The notes under the pieces were generated by a model. That model was not told the DNA's origin. It searched no databases and saw only the letters and a list, made by a program, of their open reading frames with translations. Both the position numbers and the translations under genes were made by a program. A DNA stretch of 12,600 nt, taken from NCBI GenBank assembly GCA_038231295.1, contig JBBRLP010000148.1:1-12600 (forward strand), read 5' to 3'. Position 1 is the first letter of the stretch. The number at the start of each line of letters is the position of its first letter. Origin of the DNA: JANXLO01 sp038231295. GTDB taxonomy: Bacteria; Armatimonadota; Chthonomonadetes; Chthonomonadales; Chthonomonadaceae. Below, piece after piece: positions 1 through 6,505 of this stretch.

Positions 1-138
1 CATCATGAGATTGCGGTACGCAGTCACCAGAAAGTGAAGGCTCTCAAAAGTGCGGTGGACACGGCGCTGATCAAGAAAGCGAACGCTCTCTTGGCCGCCC
101 AGATAGAAACTACGAACGAACTATGTCCGGCTACTTAG
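1..138 (+). CDS. Partial C-terminal end of an unidentified protein
   Basis: Frame 1 is open from the window edge to a TAG at 136-138 and gives 45 residues, starting HHEIAVRSHQKVKALK and ending TTNELCPAT. The composition (Ala, Lys, Leu, Glu; probably helical) looks like a real protein tail, but I do not recognise the family and the segment is short. It overlaps by 32 bp the open frame of the truncated CHAT copy that follows in another frame. It could be the intact end of an upstream gene, or the upstream part of the CHAT gene itself, cut off by a one-base frameshift between 107 and 138. Upstream sequence is needed to decide. Confidence 0.3.
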   Translation, partial: HHEIAVRSHQKVKALKSAVDTALIKKANALLAAQIETTNELCPAT

Positions 139-808
139 CGCAGAAGCCAGTAAACGCCCACTGCTTGCGCCTATTCGTCCGCTACTGGCCCCGATACGTC
201 CGCTGCTGGCTCCCACGAGAGAGGTCTCCCTCCAGGCAAGAGGAGGCATTGTTCCTCTGCCAGGGACGGAAGCCGAAGCACGAGCGATAAAACAGATATT
301 CCCGGATTCTCTTATCGAGACGGGAACGGCAGCGCAGGAGACGCTCTTCAAGCAGGAGGCGGGCAAGTACCGCTATCTGCATCTGGCCTCCCACGCCTTC
401 TTCAACGATGCCGCCCCCATGTACTCCAGCATTCTGCTCGCCGACCCTGCGAAGGGCAGCCCGGACGATGGCTTCTTGACTGCTCGTGAAATCTTCGACA
501 TGAACCTCTCGGCGGATATGGTCGTCCTTTCCGCCTGCAACACGGCGCGAGGCAGCAAACAGACAGGCGAGGGCATTGTGGGCATGACCTGGGCGTTGTG
601 CGCGGCAGGCGTTCCAACACAGGTAGTCAGTCAGTGGAGCGTGGACGACGCGACGACCGCACAGCTTATGACGGACTTCTATGGAGGGTTGAGCAAGGGC
701 AAGGGCGCAGCATTGGCGGCTGCGGAGCGGAAGCTGCGGAACGATGGTAAGCACGGACATCCCTACTACTGGGCGCCTTTCATCCTCGTTGGAGACGCGG
801 GAAAGTAG
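107..808 (+). pseudogene. 5'-truncated CHAT-domain peptidase remnant
   Basis: An open frame encodes the C-terminal ~230 residues of a CHAT (caspase HetF-associated with TPRs) cysteine peptidase domain, very close to the end of the TPR-CHAT protein encoded just downstream. The putative catalytic His (codon 392-394, in HLASHAFF) and Cys (codon 536-538, in LSACNTARG) are both present, as is the family end motif HPYYWAPFILVGD. The frame is closed upstream by TAG at 104-106 and TGA at 68-70. It has no ATG until 419, which lies after the His and lacks a Shine-Dalgarno site, and I see no GTG or TTG start before it. No TPRs or signal peptide precede it. Against the downstream copy, 361-818 differs at about 49 of 458 bases but only 11 residues change, so the copy evolved under protein-level constraint until recently. 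It may instead be a functional gene broken by a single indel, or one read by frameshift from the frame ending at 138. I favour a recent pseudogene. Confidence 0.7.
158..220 (+). repeat. Three PLLAPIR heptads in the truncated CHAT copy
   Basis: Three consecutive 21-base units encode PLLAPIR, PLLAPIR and PLLAPTR. Codons differ between units (for example ctt gcg cct att cgt, then ctg gcc ccg ata cgt), so the repetition is kept at protein level and is not a fresh DNA slippage product. The same triplet occurs at the matching place in the complete TPR-CHAT gene. Confidence 0.85.
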
Positions 809-818
809 GACACGGCGG
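158..818 (+). repeat. Tandem CHAT-domain duplication, left copy
   Basis: This 661-bp segment aligns without gaps to 3578-4238 at a constant offset of 3420 bp. By hand count, identity is about 55% over 241-300, 77% over 301-360 and 89% over 361-818. The match extends 10 bases past the stop codon (gacacggcgg) and then ends. Upstream of 158 there is no visible similarity. Confidence 0.9.
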
Positions 819-834
819 TTCTGGTTGGGTTCTC

Positions 835-843
835 TGGTAGAAT
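835..843 (+). promoter_or_regulatory. Possible extended -10 element upstream of the TPR-CHAT gene
   Basis: TGG followed by TAGAAT fits an extended -10 (TGN-TATAAT, one mismatch) and lies 74 bases before the chosen ATG, in the 108-bp gap after the CHAT remnant. I see no good -35 at the normal distance, so support is weak. Confidence 0.2.
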
Positions 844-904
844 GATTTGTGGAATGCAGGGACGCTTCTCTCGTCCTCATCTGCTGTTGTCCGCCTGTCC
901 TTTT

Positions 905-910
905 GGAGGA
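905..910 (+). promoter_or_regulatory. Shine-Dalgarno site that sets the TPR-CHAT start
   Basis: GGAGGA lies six bases before ATG 917. The earlier in-frame ATG at 842 has no such site and would put about 25 unrelated residues before a well-formed signal peptide, so 917 is preferred. Confidence 0.8.
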
Positions 911-916
911 ATCGCC

Positions 917-3900
917 ATGTCTCGCTCATTTATGTTCGGCCTCGTGTCGGTTTTGGCTCTGCTCTGTGTTCTGCCCTCCCTGCCAGCATTCTCTCAAGCC
1001 TCTCCTCCCTCTCCTACGGCGGAAGTCCAGGTATTACTGGATCAGGCCAAAGTTGCGCTGGATCAATACCATAATAAAGACGCAATCGCTCTCTATCAGC
1101 AAGCACGAGAGAAAGCGATCAGTCTCAAAGATCGTTTGGGGGAAGCACTCGCACTACACAACATCGGCTATGTCTACTCCGCCACTGGTGAGCAAGCGAA
1201 GGCCCTGGAGTTCTATCAGCAGGCACTGTCCATCCGACGAGCCGTCGGAGACAAAGGTGGAGAAGAGACTACTCTCAGCAACATCGGCTATGTCTACTCC
1301 GCCACGGGTCAGCCAGCGAAGGCCCTGGAGTTCTATCAGCAGGCATTGCCCCTACAACGAGCCATCGGAGACAAAAGTGGAGAGGCGACTACTCTCAGCA
1401 ACATCGGTGCGGTTTACTCCAACACTGGTCAGCCAGCGAAGGCGCTTGAGTTCTATCAGCAGGCGCTGCCTCTGATGCGGGCCATCGGAGACAGATATGG
1501 AGAGGCGATTACTCTCATCAATATCGGTGCGGTTTACTCGAACATTGGTCAGTCAGAGAAGGCCCTGGAGTCCTTGCAACCAGCACTGCCTCTGTTACGA
1601 TCCGTCGGAGACAAAAGAGGAGAGGCGCTTACTCTCAGTAGCATCGGTACGGTTTACTCCAACACCGGTCAGCCAAAGAAGGCCTTAGAGTTCTTTCAGC
1701 AGGCATTGCCCATACAACGATCCGTCGGAAACAAAAGGGGAGAGGCGACTACTCTCAGCAACATCGGTGCGGTTTACTCCAACACTGGTCAGCCAGCGAA
1801 GGCGCTTGAGTTCTATCAGCAGGCATTGCTCATACAACGGGCCGCCGGAGACAAATATGGAGAAGCGACTACTCTCAGCTTAATGGGTGGGGTTTACTCC
1901 AAAACAGGTCAGTCAGAGAAGGCCCTGGAGTTCTATCAGCAGGCATTGCCCCTACAACGGGCCGTCGGAGACAAATATGGAGAAGCGGTAACTATCAACT
2001 ACATCGGTGAGATTTACTCCAACACGGGTCAGCCAGAAAAGGCACTGGAGTTCTGTAAGCAGGCACTGCCCATCCGACGAGCCGTCGGAGACAAAAATGG
2101 TGAGGCGCTCACTCTCAACAATATCGCTACGGTATACTCGAACACAGGTCAGCCAGAGAAGGCATTGGAGTTCTATCAGCAGTCACTGCTCATCTCACGA
2201 GCTGTCGGAAACAAGAGTTCAGAGGCGGGCACTCTCAGCAACATCGGTGCGGTTTACTCCAAAACGGGTCAGTTAGAGAAGGCACTGGAGTTCTTTCAAC
2301 AGGCTCTGCCCATACAACGATCCGTCGGAGACAAAAGTGGAGAAGCGGTTACCCTCAACTTCATCGGTGAGGTTTACACCAACCATGGTCAGCAAGAGAA
2401 AGCACTGGAGTTCCTGCAGCTGGCAATGACCATCCGACGGGCCGTCGGAGATAAGAGTGGAGAGGCGACTACTCTTTGCAACATCGGTGGGGTTTACGCC
2501 AAGACGGGTCATTCAGAGAAAGCACTGGAGTTCCTTAAGCAGGCTGTCACTCTCACCGAAACCATCCGAACAGAACTCGGAGGACTTTCCAATACGAAGA
2601 CCGCTCTCCTTGACAGCAACCAGGGGTATTACCAGGGCTATCTGTACTTTCTCGTGCGCCTGCATCGCACGGACGAAGCCTTCGCCTTCGCGCAGAAAAC
2701 CAAAGCCCGGTCTCTGCTGGATCTGCTCTCTGCTGGCAGAGTGGATTTAACCTCCTCCGTGACCGAACAGGAACGGCAAGAATTGAACGCCTTGCGTCAG
2801 AAGGCGAACACGCTCAATGCCGCGATGGTTCGAGAGGGCGCACGCAACCAACCGGGCAGCAAACAACAGTTTGAACTGGCACAGGCGCAACTCGCGCAGA
2901 CCCAGAGCGCCCTCCAGACCCTTCAGGACGCGCTCTACGCTCGCCATCCTGACCTGGCACGCAAGCGAAGCGCAAAGACAGCCACTGTGTCGGACCTCCT
3001 GCCGCTCTTGCCCGAAGATACCGCTCTGCTCGAATACGCCACCGAACAGTTCCTTGAGCGAGATAAGCAGGGCAAATTCCACAATAAGTGGCGTCTGGTG
3101 GTCTTCGTCGTCACCCGGCAAAACGGCAAACTGACCGTTACCAGCCATCCACTTGCGGGAGAGTATGCCTTCCTGGCAGACCGGGCGGCGATCTGTCGTA
3201 TCGTCTGCTCCGATCCCCGCATCCCCTTCCGAGTTCCTGCCAGAGACCTCTACCGGCTGTTGATTGCGCCTGCCGAGAAGGAGATTTCCGGGAAGAAACG
3301 GCTGATAATCTGCGCGGAGGGGCCGCTCTGGGACGTGCCTTTTCAGGCGCTCATCGCCTCCGAAAACAAAAGCCGAACGGGTAAAGTCCTACCGACATTC
3401 CTCTCGGACCATTTCGAGATAAGCTACGCCTACAGCGCCACAGGCGCACTCGCTGCCTATCAGGAGAAACACGAACCAAAGCGGCTCCAACCGACGGCCC
3501 GACTGCTGGTTCTGGCAAACCCGACACTCGCCGACGGCAAACGCTTTGGGGACAACCCTGAACTACCCGGACAGCGTCCTATTCTGGCTCCCATTCGTCC
3601 CCTGTTAGCGCCTATCCGGCCTCTGCTCGCACCTATTCGCGACATAAATTTCACCGAACGGGGGGGACTGGCTCCGTTGGCGGGAACGGCTCTGGAGGCC
3701 AGAGCAATTCAGCGTCTCTTTCCCGATGCGAGAGTGGAGACGGGAATAGCGGCGCAGGAGACTCTGTTCAAGCAGGAGGCGGGCAAATATCGCTATCTGC
3801 ACCTGGCCTCCCACGCCTTCTTCAACGATGCATCTCCCATGTTCTCCAGTGTCCTGCTCGCCGATCCTTCGCAGGGCAGTCCGGACGATGGCTTCCTGAC

Positions 3901-4228
3901 CGCGCAGGAACTCTTCGACATGAAGCTCTCGGCGGATATGGTCGTCCTCTCCGCCTGCAACACGGCGCGAGGTGGCAAACAGACGGGTGAGGGCATCGTG
4001 GGAATGACCTGGGCGTTGTGTGCGGCAGGCGTTCCCACGCAGGTTGTCAGCCAATGGAGTGTGGACGACGCGACGACCGCGCAACTCATGGCGGACTTCT
4101 ATGGAGGGTTGAGCAAGGGCAAGGGCGCGGCATTGGCGGCTGCGGAACGGAAACTGCGGCACGATGGCAAGCACGGTCATCCCTACTACTGGGCGCCATT
4201 CATCCTCGTGGGAGATGCGGGGAAGTAG
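917..4228 (+). CDS. Exported TPR-CHAT cysteine peptidase-like protein
   Basis: A 1103-residue protein. Residues 1-26 form a Sec signal peptide (MSRS, hydrophobic core, then PAFS-QA), so it should act outside the cytoplasm. Residues ~45-81 are a degenerate TPR and 82-561 hold twelve 40-residue TPRs of the kinesin-light-chain-like type (consensus NIGxVYSxTGQxEKALEFYQQAL). The linker carries the KTKARSLLDLL motif (~594-604) common in TPR-CHAT proteins and a Gln/Ala-rich probable coiled coil (~620-675). The CHAT domain spans ~776-1103. H966 (HLASHAFF) and C1014 (LSACNTARG) form the expected caspase/separase-like dyad, so a peptidase role is plausible; in the family TPRs usually bind a partner or substrate. 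A PLLAPIR triplet sits at ~888-908. The start at 917 has GGAGGA six bases upstream. No effector partner is evident nearby. Family assignment is secure; substrate and trigger are unknown. Confidence 0.93.
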   Translation: MSRSFMFGLVSVLALLCVLPSLPAFSQASPPSPTAEVQVLLDQAKVALDQYHNKDAIALYQQAREKAISLKDRLGEALALHNIGYVYSATGEQAKALEFYQQALSIRRAVGDKGGEETTLSNIGYVYSATGQPAKALEFYQQALPLQRAIGDKSGEATTLSNIGAVYSNTGQPAKALEFYQQALPLMRAIGDRYGEAITLINIGAVYSNIGQSEKALESLQPALPLLRSVGDKRGEALTLSSIGTVYSNTGQPKKALEFFQQALPIQRSVGNKRGEATTLSNIGAVYSNTGQPAKALEFYQQALLIQRAAGDKYGEATTLSLMGGVYSKTGQSEKALEFYQQALPLQRAVGDKYGEAVTINYIGEIYSNTGQPEKALEFCKQALPIRRAVGDKNGEALTLNNIATVYSNTGQPEKALEFYQQSLLISRAVGNKSSEAGTLSNIGAVYSKTGQLEKALEFFQQALPIQRSVGDKSGEAVTLNFIGEVYTNHGQQEKALEFLQLAMTIRRAVGDKSGEATTLCNIGGVYAKTGHSEKALEFLKQAVTLTETIRTELGGLSNTKTALLDSNQGYYQGYLYFLVRLHRTDEAFAFAQKTKARSLLDLLSAGRVDLTSSVTEQERQELNALRQKANTLNAAMVREGARNQPGSKQQFELAQAQLAQTQSALQTLQDALYARHPDLARKRSAKTATVSDLLPLLPEDTALLEYATEQFLERDKQGKFHNKWRLVVFVVTRQNGKLTVTSHPLAGEYAFLADRAAICRIVCSDPRIPFRVPARDLYRLLIAPAEKEISGKKRLIICAEGPLWDVPFQALIASENKSRTGKVLPTFLSDHFEISYAYSATGALAAYQEKHEPKRLQPTARLLVLANPTLADGKRFGDNPELPGQRPILAPIRPLLAPIRPLLAPIRDINFTERGGLAPLAGTALEARAIQRLFPDARVETGIAAQETLFKQEAGKYRYLHLASHAFFNDASPMFSSVLLADPSQGSPDDGFLTAQELFDMKLSADMVVLSACNTARGGKQTGEGIVGMTWALCAAGVPTQVVSQWSVDDATTAQLMADFYGGLSKGKGAALAAAERKLRHDGKHGHPYYWAPFILVGDAGK
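1379..1464 (+). repeat. 86-bp exact repeat (left member; partner at 1739-1824)
   Basis: Positions 1379-1464 and 1739-1824 are identical by eye over 86 bases, exactly three TPR units (360 bp) apart. Flanking bases differ (t1378 against g1738; g1465 against a1825). This is the longest exact match I found inside the array and marks a recent unit copying or conversion event. Confidence 0.9.
1739..1824 (+). repeat. 86-bp exact repeat (right member; partner at 1379-1464)
   Basis: Identical to 1379-1464; it covers the end of TPR unit 5 and the first half of unit 6. Confidence 0.9.
3578..3640 (+). repeat. Three PLLAPIR heptads in the complete TPR-CHAT protein
   Basis: Three 21-base units encode PILAPIR, PLLAPIR and PLLAPIR, aligned without gaps to 158-220. 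Codon choice differs between units and between copies. The heptads sit at the start of the CHAT core, before the strand GGLAPLAGTALEARAI. Confidence 0.85.
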
Positions 4229-4238
4229 GACACGGCGG
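3578..4238 (+). repeat. Tandem CHAT-domain duplication, right copy
   Basis: Partner of 158-818. It covers the heptads, the CHAT core, the stop codon and 10 bases of 3' flank (gacacggcgg, 4229-4238). Confidence 0.9.
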
Positions 4239-4267
4239 GCCGCATTATGGAAACAAGGAGCGCCGGA

Positions 4268-4293
4268 TTGCCTCTGACCACGTATGCTATAAT
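4268..4293 (+). promoter_or_regulatory. Promoter of the toxin-antitoxin pair
   Basis: A perfect TATAAT at 4288-4293 is preceded by TGC, making an extended -10. TTGCCT at 4268-4273 is a possible -35 with a short 14-base spacer, which the extended -10 could tolerate. Transcription would begin near 4300, just before the antitoxin ribosome site GGAGGG (4310-4315). The position separates the pair from the TPR-CHAT gene and rules against an antitoxin start at ATG 4247. Confidence 0.55.
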
Positions 4294-4321
4294 TGGAAAA
4301 GAGGATGCTGGAGGGAAAAGT

Positions 4322-4609
4322 ATGACGATGATACAATATACGGCGGAAGTGAGAGCAGGACTGCTTCTTGCGCTGCCCACAGAGGCCGAAGAACTTCACT
4401 TGCAAGCGGGAGATAAAGTGCTTATCCAACTTGCAAGGGAGGGGGAGAACGTGCAGCAGGTCACGTTGAATGACGGAATGCTTGCCGCCCTGCATAAAAT
4501 TGCCGAGCGTCAGACAGGGCGACGCTATACAGACGCCTCGGACACCGATCTTATGCTGCGAGAGGCCCGTGCGGGGGCCATGTGGGAGCAGGAATCCATT
4601 GCGGAATAG
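4322..4609 (+). CDS. AbrB/SpoVT-like antitoxin of a VapBC-type pair
   Basis: A 95-residue protein. Residues ~5-38 (YTAEVRAGLLLALPTEAEEL, then LQAGDKVLIQL) match the swapped-hairpin AbrB fold: a strand, a Leu-Pro turn, a helix, then a GD-V-L strand, which binds operator DNA as a dimer. The C-terminal part, with DLMLREARAGAMW, resembles the helical tail by which such antitoxins grip a PIN toxin; this last point is inference. The ATG at 4322 has GGAGGG (4310-4315) six bases upstream and follows the TATAAT promoter; the in-frame ATG at 4247 precedes the promoter and is rejected. The gene overlaps the PIN gene by 11 bases, which fits translational coupling. Antitoxin and toxin together probably repress their own promoter. 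Confidence 0.75.
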   Translation: MTMIQYTAEVRAGLLLALPTEAEELHLQAGDKVLIQLAREGENVQQVTLNDGMLAALHKIAERQTGRRYTDASDTDLMLREARAGAMWEQESIAE

Positions 4610-5075
4610 TACCCCTGTTGGAGCGATAATCCTTGATGCCAGCGTCGCGATTGCCATCAGTGCAAGGGAGACAGGACGTGAACCGAAAGCAAATGCGGAA
4701 CTGCTCCGCTATGCGACCGCTGGTTACACGTTCTATGCTCCAGGCGCTGTTGTCGCAGAGACGCTTTATGTGCTATGCGGGAAACTACAGCAGGGCCTGT
4801 TAACGCCCACAGAACATACCCAGGCGATTTTCGATTTTGAAATCCTGATGGCAAACGTCCTGCCTCCTCCTGACGGGGAAGTTTCTCTTATTTCGCGAAC
4901 AGAAGCCATACGTACCGGATATGGATGCAGTCGTTCGGCAGATGGAATCTACATCGCACTTGCGGAAGTCTTGGCTCAAAGCGTCCCGTCCGCCATAGTA
5001 ACATTCGATCAGAATATGCAGAATCAAGCGGCCCGCCATGCCCCTACCGTGACTGTACAGACACTTACCCCTTAA
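4599..5075 (+). CDS. PIN-domain ribonuclease toxin (VapC-like)
   Basis: A 158-residue protein if started at TTG 4599. It has the PIN nuclease plan: IILDASVAI (D13), AVVAETLYVL (E54), SADGIYIALAE (D115) and IVTFDQN (D137), the four acidic residues expected to hold the Mg2+ or Mn2+ for RNA cleavage. VapC toxins cut tRNA or rRNA; the target here is unknown. Frame 3 is open upstream to ATG 4470, but those residues are an out-of-frame reading of the antitoxin gene. TTG 4599 is preferred because GGGAG (4584-4588) and AGGA (4590-4593) precede it and no ATG or GTG lies closer to the domain. The toxin start falls inside the antitoxin stop region, the usual order for such a pair. Confidence 0.8.
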   Translation: MRNSTPVGAIILDASVAIAISARETGREPKANAELLRYATAGYTFYAPGAVVAETLYVLCGKLQQGLLTPTEHTQAIFDFEILMANVLPPPDGEVSLISRTEAIRTGYGCSRSADGIYIALAEVLAQSVPSAIVTFDQNMQNQAARHAPTVTVQTLTP

Positions 5076-5108
5076 CGTCTCCTCATTATACAACTGTACG
5101 AACAGACC

Positions 5109-5122
5109 AGGAGAGGCACATG
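5109..5122 (+). promoter_or_regulatory. Strong ribosome site and ATG out of frame with the M6 gene
   Basis: AGGAG (5109-5113), six bases, then ATG at 5120-5122 is the best initiation signal in the gap. Its frame reads MAIVRKRIYGYDDQ and runs to 5515 through Arg/Cys-rich sequence typical of a shadow frame. The M6 frame is closed upstream by TGA at 5130-5132, so the site cannot directly serve the protease. See the findings. Confidence 0.5.
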
Positions 5123-5144
5123 GCAATTGTGAGAAAGCGGATTT

Positions 5145-6368
5145 ATGGGTATGACGACCAGGCAGTCGAAGCGCCATGCGCTTCGTATCGTAGGAATCGC
5201 TTTCCTGTGGCTTGCCGCCCTCTCCACGACGGCTCTGGCGCAAGAGGCAGGTGGCAATGCTTCTGCTCACTCCGGGGCGAAGAGTTTTCTCGGGCTTACG
5301 GCGTCCATCGGAGCGCCGGGGAGACTGTGGGAGGGGCCAACCGACTACGCGTTCTCTCTACGTCCGTCCGGCAAGATACGGGCCGTCATGCTGTTTGCGA
5401 AATTCACGGACGCGACGAAGGACGAGAAGACGGAAGACCTCTACGCTCGGCTCGCGCCCGAAGGAACGGCCTTTTTCGAGCGGGTCTCCTATGGCAAGAT
5501 GACGCTTCAGATTGACCCGGTTCATCGGTGGATCGCCATGGACCATCCCTCCACCTGGCCCAACTACAATTGCAGTCGGTTCGATTCCCAGAAGAACTAT
5601 CTGGCAGAGGTCATCGGGAAGGCCGCTGGTTCTGTGGATTTTAAGCAATACGACATCGTCTACGTCGTCGGGGCGCAGGGGCCGGGCGTACCGAACTCTC
5701 CCACGTTCGGCGCTCCCGTTGGCGAAGGCATTCAAGTCAACGGCACGGAAATACGCCACGCGGTTACGTTCGGGAACGATATGCGGCTGGATCGCTGGGG
5801 CTGGCAGACGCTCGCGCACGAGACAGGCCATATCTTCGGCCTGCCCGACCTCTACAGTTTCGACGACTCCCGGCCCTACAAATCCATTCATAAATACGTC
5901 GGTTTCTGGGACTTGATGGGCTTTCAGGCCGTTGGCTGCGAGTATCTCGCCTGGCAGAAGCGCAAACTGGAGTGGCTCTCCGACCGTGATTTCTTCGTGA
6001 TTGCCGGTGGGAAAGCCGAGGTGTCGTTAGCAAGTATCTATGCGAAGAGCGGGCGCAGAGCCGCCGTCGTCCCGATTAGCGCGACCGAAGCCTACGTCGT
6101 CGAAGTTCGCAGCAGGGACGGCAAGCCGGAGTCGGAACTCGGCGTTCTGCTCTACAAAGTCTCGCTGAAAGGGGAGACTGGTCACGGCCCCATTCGCATC
6201 CTCCCTGCCTCCCCCGACACCTCCGGTCCACTGCTGGAAAGAAAGTTCATCACGCTCTACAACGCCCTCTACCGCGAAGGACTGGCGCTAAACGACGAGA
6301 CGGCCCATGTTCGTATCGAAATCCTCGGTCACACCGACAAAAGCTTCCGCCTTCGCATCACACGCTGA
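5145..6368 (+). CDS. Exported M6-family zinc metalloprotease (immune inhibitor A-like)
   Basis: A 407-residue protein. Residues 1-32 form a signal peptide (RQSKRHALR, hydrophobic core, then ALA-QE). The M6 catalytic motif HETGHIFGLPDLY begins at H225, with E226 as general base and H225 and H229 as zinc ligands. Downstream FWDLMGF and LAWQKRKLEWLS match the M6 features WD(L/I)M and AWxKxxLGWL. It lacks the long propeptide and C-terminal domains of secreted InhA or PrtV, so it is a short member; its substrate is unknown. The start is uncertain: ATG 5145 and ATG 5151 both lack a good Shine-Dalgarno site, whereas a strong one at 5109-5113 serves an ATG in another frame. A hairpin terminator follows the gene. 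Confidence 0.88.
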   Translation: MGMTTRQSKRHALRIVGIAFLWLAALSTTALAQEAGGNASAHSGAKSFLGLTASIGAPGRLWEGPTDYAFSLRPSGKIRAVMLFAKFTDATKDEKTEDLYARLAPEGTAFFERVSYGKMTLQIDPVHRWIAMDHPSTWPNYNCSRFDSQKNYLAEVIGKAAGSVDFKQYDIVYVVGAQGPGVPNSPTFGAPVGEGIQVNGTEIRHAVTFGNDMRLDRWGWQTLAHETGHIFGLPDLYSFDDSRPYKSIHKYVGFWDLMGFQAVGCEYLAWQKRKLEWLSDRDFFVIAGGKAEVSLASIYAKSGRRAAVVPISATEAYVVEVRSRDGKPESELGVLLYKVSLKGETGHGPIRILPASPDTSGPLLERKFITLYNALYREGLALNDETAHVRIEILGHTDKSFRLRITR

Positions 6369-6437
6369 TTCCCATGTACGCGAAAATGGGCGCCACGACG
6401 GAATCGGCAAAGGACTCCCCGCCTCCTGCGTCGAAAC

Positions 6438-6484
6438 GACTCCTGCCCTGGCCGCGTCAGCGTAACGCGGGCAGGAGTCTCTTT
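6438..6484 (+). terminator. Hairpin terminator after the M6 protease gene
   Basis: GACTCCTGCCC (6438-6448) and GGGCAGGAGTC (6469-6479) form a perfect 11-bp stem. Inside it GCGT (6454-6457) pairs with ACGC (6465-6468). The tail TCTTT follows and an AAA run (6434-6436) precedes. The U tract is short, so efficiency is uncertain. It lies in the 137-bp gap between the M6 and oligopeptidase genes and argues that the latter does not begin at ATG 6374. Confidence 0.6.
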
Positions 6485-6505
6485 AGATCGGAGTCCACAA
6501 TCCGT

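Larger units (their letters stand above)
1160..2599 (+). repeat. Twelve tandem 120-bp TPR-coding units
   Basis: Units begin at 1160 and every 120 bases to 2480, each encoding exactly 40 residues without insertions. Units 3 and 6 are most alike; the last unit (2480-2599) decays in its second half into the linker. Motifs such as ttctatcagcaggca and aacatcggtgcggtttactc recur at nucleotide level, which points to expansion or homogenisation by recombination and not only to protein-level conservation. Confidence 0.95.

Noticed and set aside
849..1475. 208-residue frame and others inside the TPR array in a second frame
   Set aside because: They repeat a Ser/Arg-rich pattern imposed by the 120-bp units and have no ribosome site or domain.
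1160..2599. Regular repeats resembling a CRISPR array or non-coding satellite
   Set aside because: The 120-bp period is wholly coding (40-residue TPRs), units adjoin without spacers, and one frame stays open throughout.
917..4228. TPR-CHAT protein as a CRISPR-associated (Csx29-like) effector
   Set aside because: It has a signal peptide, and there is no cas gene, CRISPR repeat or type III component nearby.
1..4238. Insertion sequence or transposon carrying the CHAT duplication
   Set aside because: I find no transposase, terminal inverted repeats or target-site duplication; the shared segment ends 10 bases after each stop codon.
3605..4657. Long 350-residue open frame on the - strand
   Set aside because: It lies antisense to the CHAT domain and antitoxin, is His/Arg-rich, and has no recognisable domain; a similar antisense frame opposite the left CHAT copy follows from the shared DNA.
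5052..5099. Direct repeat ACTGTAC at 5052-5058 and 5093-5099, and a TATACA at 5087-5092 as an M6 promoter
   Set aside because: Seven-base repeats are expected by chance and no -35 is placed properly.
4925..5515. 196-residue frame spanning the PIN end and M6 start
   Set aside because: Its composition is Arg/Cys-rich and it overlaps two genes with strong motifs; only the ATG at 5120 with its ribosome site is of interest.
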